NCBI GenBank assembly: GCA_038127535.1
Contig: JAYPHU010000002.1
Coordinates: 1 to 64,000 of the forward strand
Direction of reading: 5' to 3'
Length of the DNA stretch: 64,000 nucleotides
From: JAYPHU01 sp038127535
GTDB lineage: Bacteria > Pseudomonadota > Alphaproteobacteria > Rhodospirillales > UBA2165
The notes below the pieces were generated by a model. It made no database searches and was not told the origin of the DNA. It was given only the letters and a program-made list of their open reading frames with translations. A program made the translations under genes and the position numbers. This document shows, one piece after another, positions 1 through 8,073 of this stretch. Position 1 is the first letter of the stretch. Each line of letters begins with the position of its first letter.

Positions 1-331
1 AAAAAGGATCAAACAACCCGCCTTCCCGCAACAAGAGCACCTGCTTTACAGGAGAATTGAGCAGACCAAAATTCGCCGAAGAAAAGAGAATATCGGGCGC
101 GTTTCGCTTCACGTAGCCGCGCCACACCGACTGCTCCCAAAGGAAACGGTGGAGGGGCGAGAAGCTGGTGATATTCATTCTCTCCACCGATGGATCACCG
201 TAACGTGACATTTCATTGGGGGCGACGATGGTAACGTCGATACCCCGGCTCTTTAGCCCGTCGAGAAGATTCTGGGTGTAGGTGACAATTCCACCTTTTC
301 GCGCGGAGAGTGCGTTGACCAGAACCTTCAT
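1..331 (-). CDS. Glycosyltransferase family 4, N-terminal part (runs off the window)
   Basis: The first ~110 residues of a GT4-type (group 1) glycosyltransferase are visible, and the 3' end lies outside the window. The protein starts MKVLVNALSARKGG, the usual first beta strand and glycine-rich loop of a GT-B fold. It continues with FLWEQ and the ILFSSANFG segment seen in family members that use nucleotide sugars. It is a close relative of the gene at 2498-3673, which has the same order of WEQ and SPANYG motifs, suggesting duplication. The ATG overlaps the stop of the upstream gene by 4 bp (ATGA), so it is the last visible member of a four-gene translationally coupled operon. Donor and acceptor sugars cannot be inferred. 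Confidence 0.85.
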   Translation of the reverse strand, partial: MKVLVNALSARKGGIVTYTQNLLDGLKSRGIDVTIVAPNEMSRYGDPSVERMNITSFSPLHRFLWEQSVWRGYVKRNAPDILFSSANFGLLNSPVKQVLLLREGGLFDPF

Positions 332-1398
332 GAGCGAGGCGCCGTTTCGGAATTTGCAGAATAAAGCGTCTCAAATATATAAGCTATTCGGTCGTCGTGC
401 CGAAATTGATTGCCGACTATTTTCTCATGACCGTTGCGGGCAACTTCTTGTCGTCCGTCGTCATTCGCCAGCCAATGACGGCAAACTTCAATCAATTCCT
501 GTTCATTTCCAAAATAGGCAGCCTCCGTCCCCTCGGCCAGCAGGCCGGTAATTTCGTCATTCCGTTCATGCAGCATGAAGCCGCCGACTGCCGGGATTTC
601 AACTGAACGGCAGGTTTGAAGATCACGGTTGTCCTTGCGCAGAAAACATAGATTTATTTTGGTGGCCGAGACCGCTTTGGCGTAGTCAAGATCATAGACC
701 GGACGCCCCTCAAGCCGCAGGTTCAAGGGTCTCGATGGCATCTTGTCCCACCCATTGCCCCATACCCGAACCGCCAAACCAGCGTCACAGAGTTTCCGGA
801 TGCTCTCAGCCCGCTCTCGTTCATACGTGCCGACGAAGCCGATATCCGCACCGAACTCGTTTCGCGTCACGTCATCAACCGGTTGAGGACAGTGGATCTC
901 GGGATCAATGGAGTTGTTCACGAAGAGCACGTTGCGCACCCCGCGAGCCGGCATCTCCTCCGGTCTGGCGTTGAACGATTTCGTGGTGACCCATAAATCA
1001 TAGAACGGCAATGACCGTTCAACGTATCGCGACAAGTGCACAGGGTTCATCATGTCATCCTCAGCATACCACACCAGTTTTACGTCGGGTGCCAATGATT
1101 TCACCGCGCCCAAAGTCGCGGGGGTTATCTCAACGGCGCGTTCCAGCCAAATTAGATCAGCCTTAAAGCTATCGGCTTCTTTGACTAAGGTCTCATTGGC
1201 CGACGCGCGATCCTGGGGAAGCCGCAGCCGATATCGAAGTCTTGAAATCATGCTCGGCCGGACTTCGTAGGTGTCTTCGGATCGGCTGGTGGAGACCACT
1301 CGAACCTCGTGAGCCAATCGCTCCATCGCCCGAATCCGCTGCAGAGTCCTGGAGCCGGGAACAGTTTGCCCGACAAATATGATCCGCAGACTTTTCAC
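328..1398 (-). CDS. CgeB-like glycosyltransferase (Glyco_trans_1_2 type)
   Basis: A protein of about 356 aa whose C-terminal half resembles the Glyco_trans_1_2 domain of CgeB/spore-maturation-like transferases. The segment INLCFLRKDNRD, then RSVEIPAVGGFML and a closing HDDRIAYIFETL, is the typical donor-binding half. I chose the GTG at 1398 because it overlaps the stop of the upstream gene as GTGA, and the mature-looking start VKSLRIIFVGQ follows. An in-frame ATG 18 codons upstream lies inside the preceding gene and is unlikely. The family transfers sugars from nucleotide donors, usually in the cytoplasm during polysaccharide or glycolipid assembly. It sits between two GT4 genes, so a role in the same surface glycan is inferred. 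The substrate is unknown. Confidence 0.8.
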   Translation of the reverse strand: MKSLRIIFVGQTVPGSRTLQRIRAMERLAHEVRVVSTSRSEDTYEVRPSMISRLRYRLRLPQDRASANETLVKEADSFKADLIWLERAVEITPATLGAVKSLAPDVKLVWYAEDDMMNPVHLSRYVERSLPFYDLWVTTKSFNARPEEMPARGVRNVLFVNNSIDPEIHCPQPVDDVTRNEFGADIGFVGTYERERAESIRKLCDAGLAVRVWGNGWDKMPSRPLNLRLEGRPVYDLDYAKAVSATKINLCFLRKDNRDLQTCRSVEIPAVGGFMLHERNDEITGLLAEGTEAAYFGNEQELIEVCRHWLANDDGRQEVARNGHEKIVGNQFRHDDRIAYIFETLYSANSETAPRS

Positions 1399-2501
1399 AA
1401 AACGTAATCCAGGGCTGATCGCAGACCGCGCACATCCGCCGCAAAGTTCCAATCTTCGACCTTCTGTCGTGCCGATACGCCCATCTCGGTGGATTTCGGC
1501 AAGACGTCGGAGAGCGCGTCAGCCAGTTCCCGGACATTTCCGGGCTGGACCACCCGGCCGCAATCCGGGTCCACCAAATCGTATGACGCACCGCATTCAG
1601 TTGAGGCGACGACCGCGGTCCCGCACGCCATGGCCTCATTGATGGCCAAGCCCCAAGGTTCTTTCTTTGAGGACAAAACAAAAATATCCGCGGTGCCATA
1701 TACCGGTGGGAGTTCCGATTGGTTTTTAAAGCCGGTGAAATACACGTTTTCCGGCGCGCGCCTTTCGAGCGTTTCCCGGCATTCTCCATCGCCTACAAAC
1801 ACAAGCACCGGGGGACTCGGCATGCCTCCGAATGCAAGCCGCCAGGCCTCCAGCAACACATCCGGCTGTTTCCGCCGGGTCAGTTTCCCCGCAAACAGGA
1901 TAATCGGCTGATCGGATGGAATGCCGAGCTGGGATCGAAAAGCAGATCGGCCCTCCGCCGTGTCTCTCGTGGCGAAGTAGTCATTATCGACCGCATAGGG
2001 CATGGAGAAAATTTTTTCCGGGGTGACACCGTGTTCCTCATAGTAGGAGCGATTAGCTGACCCAATCGCCAGAAAGGCGGCGCAATGCCTAAAAACGGAG
2101 TTCAGGTACCAGCGTTTAACCCAACCGGCGGGGCCAAACCCATCAGGCATTGCGCCTGACCAGTTTTCGCCCCTCATCAGGACAGGTTTGCCTTCGGCGG
2201 AGAGCTTTTTCAGCAGTTTCTTGAAATCTGGCGACTGCCAGCCGTGCGTCCAAATGGCGTCACTCTCGGCGATGATCTGTCGAGCAGTGGCGCTATTGAG
2301 AAGATGATGCGTGTAGCCATCGGTCAGCGGCACATCCCACTCGACTTGCGTGGAGAAACCTTGGTCAAAATAGGCCCCGGTGGAGAAATCCTTCTCAAAC
2401 AAGACGGTTAGGTTCAGACCTTCCTGGCCGGAAATCTCGCGAAGCAGCGGCGCCTGATACTGAATGGGATGGCTAACGATGTAGGTTAAGCGGACGGTCA
2501 C
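1395..2501 (-). CDS. GT4 family glycosyltransferase
   Basis: A 368-aa GT-B glycosyltransferase. The N-terminus reads LTYIVSHPIQYQAPLLREI, a start typical of transferases that act on exopolysaccharide or lipid-linked acceptors. The C-terminal donor domain begins near FAGKLTRRKQPDVLLEAW and has the EX7E retaining-GT4 motif in KEPWGLAINEAMACG, with the two glutamates expected to contact the nucleotide sugar. Length is normal for the family. It is translationally coupled at both ends: ATGA overlap with the upstream gene at 2498-2501 and GTGA overlap with the downstream one at 1395-1398. Function in surface-glycan assembly is inferred from the cluster, and the exact sugar is unknown. Confidence 0.88.
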   Translation of the reverse strand: MTVRLTYIVSHPIQYQAPLLREISGQEGLNLTVLFEKDFSTGAYFDQGFSTQVEWDVPLTDGYTHHLLNSATARQIIAESDAIWTHGWQSPDFKKLLKKLSAEGKPVLMRGENWSGAMPDGFGPAGWVKRWYLNSVFRHCAAFLAIGSANRSYYEEHGVTPEKIFSMPYAVDNDYFATRDTAEGRSAFRSQLGIPSDQPIILFAGKLTRRKQPDVLLEAWRLAFGGMPSPPVLVFVGDGECRETLERRAPENVYFTGFKNQSELPPVYGTADIFVLSSKKEPWGLAINEAMACGTAVVASTECGASYDLVDPDCGRVVQPGNVRELADALSDVLPKSTEMGVSARQKVEDWNFAADVRGLRSALDYVL

Positions 2502-3673
2502 GAGGCGCCGTTCATCTGAGCACGTGGTAAATCAATTTTTTTCTTTCGCGCCACTGATTTGACCACGTCCGCCGTCTGCTGCGCGGTCTTAAACCATGAA
2601 AAATCATTCGCCCGTTTCAACGCATTGGCAGAGAGGCGATCTCTAAGCTGGGTATCGGAGATAACAGTGGAAACGGCCTTGGCCATGCTTGAGGCGTCCA
2701 ACGGATCAAAAAACGCGGCCGCGTCCCTCAATATTTCCGGCATCGCTGCGGTGTCGGAACTAGTAATCGGCGCGCCACAGGCCATCGCCTCCACAAGCGG
2801 ATTGCCGAACGTTTCGACGGTGGACGGGAATACGAAAACGGCGCATTTCCGGTAAAGCCCGGTCAACGCCACGCGATCCAATTCCCCCAGGAATTCAATA
2901 TTGTCCTGCAAACCGTGCGCCTTAATGGCATCTTCAATCTCCTGAAGATAGCCTTGATCGACGGCCCGGCCTGCCAGCTTCAATTTGATGGTGGGATCAG
3001 ATTCCCGTATGATCGACATCGCGGCAACCAGCGTGTGCAAGTTTTTCTGCACATAGATATCGGAGACAGCCAGCAGGAAATTCTCCCGTTCGCGGGAATC
3101 GCCGGGAGAGAAGCTATCGCTCACGCCATGATACACCACAGTGACCTTATTTTTCAGCCGCTCGCCGACACCAAAGGTCAGCGCTTGACGGGCATAGTTT
3201 GAAACTGCGATCGCCCGGCGGCAGAACAACAGAGACAGAGCCGTCATCAATGTCAGCCCGCCCCAGTACAGCCGCTTAACCAACCTGGTCTCCCGGCCCG
3301 CCACTGCTAGTGAGTTTCTCAAAACAATTACAGGCGTCGGCGCCATTAAGGGGCCGTAATTTGCGGGCGACAGGGTAACGTCCACCGACATCACCCGAGC
3401 CAATACCGGTAGTACAATTTGTTCCCATAGAAGATTTGCAAAAAATCCGTTCGGGTAGCGCAGCAAATGGATCCGTACCCGCTCGTCGACCGTGCCGAAT
3501 AATTGAAACTGATCACGATGGAGATACAGGTGTACCTCAAGTTCATCATCCTGGGCGAACAGTGGCAAAATATTTCGCAGGTAAGTGACGCCGCCGCCAC
3601 TTTTCGCATGAATGCCGTTAACCAGCACACGAATGCGATCACTTCTGAGGAAATTGTTCTGAAAGGACGCCAC
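2498..3673 (-). CDS. GT4 family glycosyltransferase, first gene of the minus-strand GT operon
   Basis: A 391-aa GT4 transferase. The N-terminal domain starts IRVLVNGIHAKSGGGVTYL, a nucleotide-sugar binding glycine-rich loop. The donor domain has the EX7E signature in ETFGNPLVEAMACGAP. No signal peptide is seen, but a hydrophobic stretch near residues 145-170 (LTLMTALSLLFC) may be a membrane-association surface. It is the promoter-proximal gene of a four-gene run read towards position 1, and the 126-bp space to the divergent gene at 3800 must hold the promoters of both. It is a paralogue of the partial gene at 1-331. Acceptor unknown. Confidence 0.88.
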   Translation of the reverse strand: MASFQNNFLRSDRIRVLVNGIHAKSGGGVTYLRNILPLFAQDDELEVHLYLHRDQFQLFGTVDERVRIHLLRYPNGFFANLLWEQIVLPVLARVMSVDVTLSPANYGPLMAPTPVIVLRNSLAVAGRETRLVKRLYWGGLTLMTALSLLFCRRAIAVSNYARQALTFGVGERLKNKVTVVYHGVSDSFSPGDSRERENFLLAVSDIYVQKNLHTLVAAMSIIRESDPTIKLKLAGRAVDQGYLQEIEDAIKAHGLQDNIEFLGELDRVALTGLYRKCAVFVFPSTVETFGNPLVEAMACGAPITSSDTAAMPEILRDAAAFFDPLDASSMAKAVSTVISDTQLRDRLSANALKRANDFSWFKTAQQTADVVKSVARKKKIDLPRAQMNGAS

Positions 3674-3799
3674 CTAATTCCGTTCCACAATGCCTAGGGT
3701 AAAATTCTTATATCAAGTAAGGGGGGTCCCCTCCAACCGGAAACCTAACCCTCTGACAGATCATTATTTTCTGGGCTTGCCACCCCTCTATATCCTATC

Positions 3800-4861
3800 G
3801 TGGCGCCACCCATGTATTCAAAAATTCTTATATACCGGCGAGGCAGCATAGGCGATGCCATCGTCAGCATTCCGGCCATCAACGAAATTCGCCGGCAGTT
3901 TCCCCATGCTGAAATAAGACTTCTGTCAAACACGCCCGTGTCGGAAAGAGCCGCAACGGCGTCGAGTATCCTGGAAGAGACCGAGTTGGTCGACGGAAGC
4001 TTTCACTTACCGCCCGGCGGCGGCGGAGTGTCCACTCTCTCCCAGGTGCGCGCCCAGATTAAGGCGTGGGCGCCCGACGCGTTGATCTATCTTTCCGAGC
4101 CGTCGAAGCTGTACCGTCTCATGGCCGAGGTGGCGTATTTTCGTTGGTGCAGAGTTTCAACCCTCCTACACGTGCCCTGGGGAGCGGAGTATCGGACATA
4201 TAAAAAACGGGAAGACGAGTTATACGAATCCGAAAGTAGCCGGTTGCTGCGGGCGATTACCGGGCAGCCGGAGTCCAAACCGGAATGGGACTTCACGCTC
4301 CCCCGCAGTGCGCACGAAGAAGCAAAGGGCGCATTGGCCGGATGGGACGGCGTCGCCGGCTTCCTGGCCTTTAGTCTGGGCGCGAAGTTGCCTGATAAGG
4401 ATTGGGGAGAAGAAAAATGGAAGGCATGCCTGGACGCACTAAGCGAATGCCGGCCGCGTCTTGGCATCGTCTGCATCGGCGCGGCCGACGAAAGCGCCGC
4501 CTGTGATCGCGTTCTCACAGGCTGGCGCGGCCCGAAATTGAACCTGTGCGGCCAGACCGCGCCCCTAGCAAGCGCTGCAATCATGGAGCAAGCCGTGATA
4601 TATTTGGGACACGACAGCGGCCCGATGCATCTGGCCGCCTTGGTGCAGACCCCCTGTTGGGCCATATTCAGTGCACGAGCGAAACCCGGCGTCTGGTTTC
4701 CCCACGGAGACAATCATCGAATCTTTTACCCTTGGGAACTAGCCCGAACGGCGCCGGCCCGAACCGGTTTCAGAACCGCCGGCAATTCGATCCTGTCCGT
4801 AAAGAGAGATGACGTCCGCGCCGCTCTCCTGGGCTGGGCTGAGACCCTGTCCGCCGGCTAA
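3800..4861 (+). CDS. GT9 / heptosyltransferase-like glycosyltransferase
   Basis: A 353-aa member of the ADP-heptose:LPS heptosyltransferase family (GT9). The start KILIYRRGSIGDAIVSIPAI is the classic N-terminal motif, and near residue 270 the motif LGHDSGPMHLAA matches the conserved D-S-GP-HLA donor site. The middle (FLAFSLGAKLPDKDWG) corresponds to the family's G-A-x-x-x-K-xW segment. Such enzymes add heptose or other sugars to lipid A core or other carrier lipids on the inner-membrane face. A second Met at residue 5 (3812) is an equally good start. It is transcribed away from the GT operon and is followed after 66 bp by an asparagine-synthase-like gene, so it probably belongs to the same locus. 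Confidence 0.88.
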   Translation: MAPPMYSKILIYRRGSIGDAIVSIPAINEIRRQFPHAEIRLLSNTPVSERAATASSILEETELVDGSFHLPPGGGGVSTLSQVRAQIKAWAPDALIYLSEPSKLYRLMAEVAYFRWCRVSTLLHVPWGAEYRTYKKREDELYESESSRLLRAITGQPESKPEWDFTLPRSAHEEAKGALAGWDGVAGFLAFSLGAKLPDKDWGEEKWKACLDALSECRPRLGIVCIGAADESAACDRVLTGWRGPKLNLCGQTAPLASAAIMEQAVIYLGHDSGPMHLAALVQTPCWAIFSARAKPGVWFPHGDNHRIFYPWELARTAPARTGFRTAGNSILSVKRDDVRAALLGWAETLSAG

Positions 4862-4927
4862 ATCCATGGTAAACGCCATTGCCAACTTTTATGATTCACC
4901 TTTCACCATCGTCAATCAGGACACCCA

Positions 4928-6847
4928 ATGTGTGGCATCGCGGGCATTATCGGTAACCGGGCCGTAAACGAAAACGCGGTTCGGGCAATGACGGACATTC
5001 AGGCTCACCGTGGTCCGGATGATTCCGGATTATGGCGCGCACCTGACGGGCGGACGGTACTGGGACACCGGCGTCTCAGCATCATTGACGTGTCCGAGGG
5101 CGGACATCAGCCGATGGAATGGGATGGCTGCGTCATCACCTACAATGGCGAGATCTATAACTACTTGGAAATCCGGGAACGCCTCAAACAGGAAGGCGTG
5201 GTGTTTCGATCCGACTCGGATACAGAAGTTCTCCTGGCTGCCTACCAAAAATGGGGAGAGAACTGCCTGGCCGAACTCAATGGCATGTTTGCGTTTGCCA
5301 TCTTTGACTCCAAACGCCGGGTTCTCTTTTGTGCGCGGGATCGGTTCGGCGAGAAACCGTTTCTCTTTCATGCCGCAACTGACCGGTTTGCCTTTGCTTC
5401 AGAATTCAAGGCCCTGTTTACGCTAGAGGGTGTTGCCACGTCCCATGACAGCCTGCGGCTTCTCAGCTTCCTGCAGCACCCAACCCGAGGGCTCGACGAT
5501 GGGACGAACACCGTTTTAGACGATATCCAACAACTGCCCCCCGCGCACAGTTTGACCCTCGATCTTGACCAACTGACGTATCAGATCCGGCGATATTGGG
5601 ATGTGAGACCAAATCCGGACTTCGCCCGTTTGTCTCAGAAAGAAGCGGAGGAGCATTTTCGGGACCTCCTAACAAGTTCGATATCTCTTCGGATGCGGAG
5701 TGATGTCAGTCTGGGTTCGTGTCTTTCTGGCGGCCTGGACTCGAGCTCAATTGTCTGCATCGCCCGAAATCTTCTGGGCGACGACACACCTTACGACACC
5801 TTTACCGGCCGATTTCTGGGCACCGAGGCGGACGAAAGCCCATGGGCCAAGGTGGTTGCGGAGTGGACCCACTCGCAATGCCACACCGTCGACCCCGACG
5901 GCGACGTTTTTATCGACGAAATCGGTCCGTTCATGTGGCATAACGAACTTCCCGTCGCCAGTACGAGCCAGTACGCCCAATGGTGCGTTTTCCGCCTGGC
6001 CAAAGAGCAAGGCACGACCGTCTTGCTGGATGGGCAGGGCGGCGACGAGCTGCTTGGCGGCTACGAGCAATATTTCAACGCCTATCTTCAAAGCCGAAAA
6101 CAGGGCGCAAGCTCGGACGAACTCGAAGCCGAGCAGCAAGACATCCGAAAGCGATATCCTTTTGCTTTGCTCAGCCCGGCTCAGAAGCGCAGCTCTTCCC
6201 TGCCCTGGTCCCTTCGAGCCCTGGCCGCACGTCTGACCGGCAAAGGGAGTGACTTCAGTTATGGCCTGAACCCGGATACAGCCCGGAAAATATTGGGTAC
6301 TTTTCATTCGACCGTTTCGGACCCGTCGGGATTTCATCCGCTGACCGCTGCACTCTACGAAGAAGCGCTCCACACCAACCTGCCTGTTCTGTTGCGCTAT
6401 GGCGACCGAAATTCCATGGGCCATTCCCGGGAAGTGCGGCTGCCCTTCTGTGATCACCGGATCGCCGAGTTTACCTTATCCCTGGATGCCGAGACCCTCA
6501 TGGGCAATATCGAGACGAAACGGCTGTTGCGCGGCGCACTTTCGGGGATTTTGCCTGAGGACATTCGCACCCGCTGGTCTAAGCAAGGCTTTCTACCGCC
6601 GCAGGCTGTCTGGCTGGAAGGCCGGCTGGGCGGGATCACTCGCGAGATCATCGAAAGCCGGGACTTCGCCCAATCTGGCATCTGGCATGCCCCGTGGTGG
6701 CAAAACCTCTGGAAACGATTCGAGGCTGGAGAAAAACACTTGGCCGGAATGCTTTGGCGGCCGTTCATTGATCAGATGTGGCGAGCGCACTTTTTGGCAC
6801 CGGTCTCTGAACTTCAGAAGCACCCCGTTTTCGGGGCGGGCAGCTAG
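4928..6847 (+). CDS. asnB: Asparagine synthase (glutamine-hydrolysing) paralogue 1
   Basis: A 639-aa two-domain amidotransferase. Cys2 (MCGIAGI) is the class II glutaminase nucleophile once Met1 is removed. RRLSIID, YNGEIYNY and the SDTEVLL motif complete the N-terminal Ntn domain. The synthetase domain carries an intact PP-loop, SGGLDSS, starting at residue 267, and DGQGGDELLGGY for substrate binding. In glycan loci AsnB-like enzymes amidate sugar carboxylates or aminate unknown substrates, so asparagine may not be the product. The last base of its TAG stop is the first base of the next gene's GTG start, so the two are coupled. One of three paralogues within 12 kb. Confidence 0.92.
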   Translation: MCGIAGIIGNRAVNENAVRAMTDIQAHRGPDDSGLWRAPDGRTVLGHRRLSIIDVSEGGHQPMEWDGCVITYNGEIYNYLEIRERLKQEGVVFRSDSDTEVLLAAYQKWGENCLAELNGMFAFAIFDSKRRVLFCARDRFGEKPFLFHAATDRFAFASEFKALFTLEGVATSHDSLRLLSFLQHPTRGLDDGTNTVLDDIQQLPPAHSLTLDLDQLTYQIRRYWDVRPNPDFARLSQKEAEEHFRDLLTSSISLRMRSDVSLGSCLSGGLDSSSIVCIARNLLGDDTPYDTFTGRFLGTEADESPWAKVVAEWTHSQCHTVDPDGDVFIDEIGPFMWHNELPVASTSQYAQWCVFRLAKEQGTTVLLDGQGGDELLGGYEQYFNAYLQSRKQGASSDELEAEQQDIRKRYPFALLSPAQKRSSSLPWSLRALAARLTGKGSDFSYGLNPDTARKILGTFHSTVSDPSGFHPLTAALYEEALHTNLPVLLRYGDRNSMGHSREVRLPFCDHRIAEFTLSLDAETLMGNIETKRLLRGALSGILPEDIRTRWSKQGFLPPQAVWLEGRLGGITREIIESRDFAQSGIWHAPWWQNLWKRFEAGEKHLAGMLWRPFIDQMWRAHFLAPVSELQKHPVFGAGS

Positions 6848-8073
6848 TGCGCGCGGTCTTCGTCAACCATTGCCATCCAGACACGCCGCATGTCTGCGCG
6901 ACCCGGATGCGAGAGTTCGCCTGGGCCTTGGCGAGCCGCGGACATCAAATTGTTCTGTTGACGGAAACCCTGGACGGCGCGCCCGGCGAACTATCCCCTG
7001 CCGTTGTCGCTCAGGAAATAAGGCAGCACGACTTTTCAACGCCCTATTATTTGGCCTGCCCCCCATCCGAAATGCGGGCGGCCAGAACGCTTCGCGATGG
7101 TGCCCTCCCTTGGGGAATACGCCAATTGGTTATCCTTTGGCTTTTCTTCCGGCATCACGGTGTCTTCACCGACTGGCTAGGAGGCGCCCGGCCCATACTG
7201 GAGACGTTGGCCAGCGAGTTTAGGCCCGACCTAGTCTGGGGAACGTTCGGAAATACCGACTGCTGGAATATAAGCCGCGATCTCGCCCACCGGGCTGGCT
7301 GCCCTTGGATTGCCGACATTAAAGACCCCTGGCAGGCCTTTATTCCTAGTCCGTTGCGCACCCGGCTCGCGCGACGTTATGCGGATGCGGCATTGATGAC
7401 GGTATTCTCCAGCACCCATGCAGCTGCGGCGGAAGAGTACTTCCCTCAGACGAAGCAAGTGATCCCTAGCGGCCTCAATCCCGAGACCATTAGCCAGGCC
7501 GAGGTTCAATCTGGCGACGATGACATCTGGATTAGCCTGACCGGCAGTGTTTATACACCGGAGAATCTTACCGTTCTTCTGGGGGCGATTACCCATTGGG
7601 CTTCGGGGCTCGACGACGCCACCCGAGCAAAGATCACTTTTCACTATGCGGGTGCGGAATCGGAGAGCGTTGAAGCGCAACTGGGTCAACTCGAGGCGAT
7701 CGTCAATACTCGCGTTCAGGAACGATTAGCGCAGCAAGACTATTTTGATCTGCTCAAAAGTTGCCGATTGAACATTTACCTCACCAATCAAAACACGTTT
7801 CATCAGAAAACACTGGAGCTCCTGGCAACCGGGCGGCCCGCCGTGGCATTTCCCGCAGAGACCCATGAAGCAACGGATATAGCGGAAAAGTACGGCAGTA
7901 CATTGTTGAGTTGCGCCAGCACAGACGACATTGTGCGTGCGCTCGGTTCGGTACTCTCAACCCCGATAGGCGAGAGCGATCATTCGGATATCATTTCCGT
8001 GTACAGTTGGGATGCGCTGGCCAGTAAACTTGAAGAAGTATTCGACTCCATCCACCAAAACAATAGCGTCTAG
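6847..8073 (+). CDS. Glycosyltransferase (GT-B, GT4-like)
   Basis: A 408-aa protein starting MRAVFVNHCHPDTPHVCATRM, then REFAWALASRGHQIVLLTE. This is the acceptor-binding half of a GT4-like transferase of the kind that processes cell-surface saccharides. The second half has a donor-domain core, including LTGSVYTPENLTVLLGA, the short strand LNIYLTNQN and KTLELLATGRPAVAF, which takes the place of the EX7E helix. The GTG start overlaps the preceding stop by one base, and its 3' end overlaps the convergent gene at 8070 by 4 bp. Role in the same glycan pathway as the preceding amidotransferase is inferred. Confidence 0.78.
   Translation: MRAVFVNHCHPDTPHVCATRMREFAWALASRGHQIVLLTETLDGAPGELSPAVVAQEIRQHDFSTPYYLACPPSEMRAARTLRDGALPWGIRQLVILWLFFRHHGVFTDWLGGARPILETLASEFRPDLVWGTFGNTDCWNISRDLAHRAGCPWIADIKDPWQAFIPSPLRTRLARRYADAALMTVFSSTHAAAAEEYFPQTKQVIPSGLNPETISQAEVQSGDDDIWISLTGSVYTPENLTVLLGAITHWASGLDDATRAKITFHYAGAESESVEAQLGQLEAIVNTRVQERLAQQDYFDLLKSCRLNIYLTNQNTFHQKTLELLATGRPAVAFPAETHEATDIAEKYGSTLLSCASTDDIVRALGSVLSTPIGESDHSDIISVYSWDALASKLEEVFDSIHQNNSV

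Noticed and set aside
5747..6457. Minus-strand 236-aa ORF inside asnB paralogue 1
   Set aside because: It is the antisense shadow of a gene with complete catalytic motifs on the plus strand.
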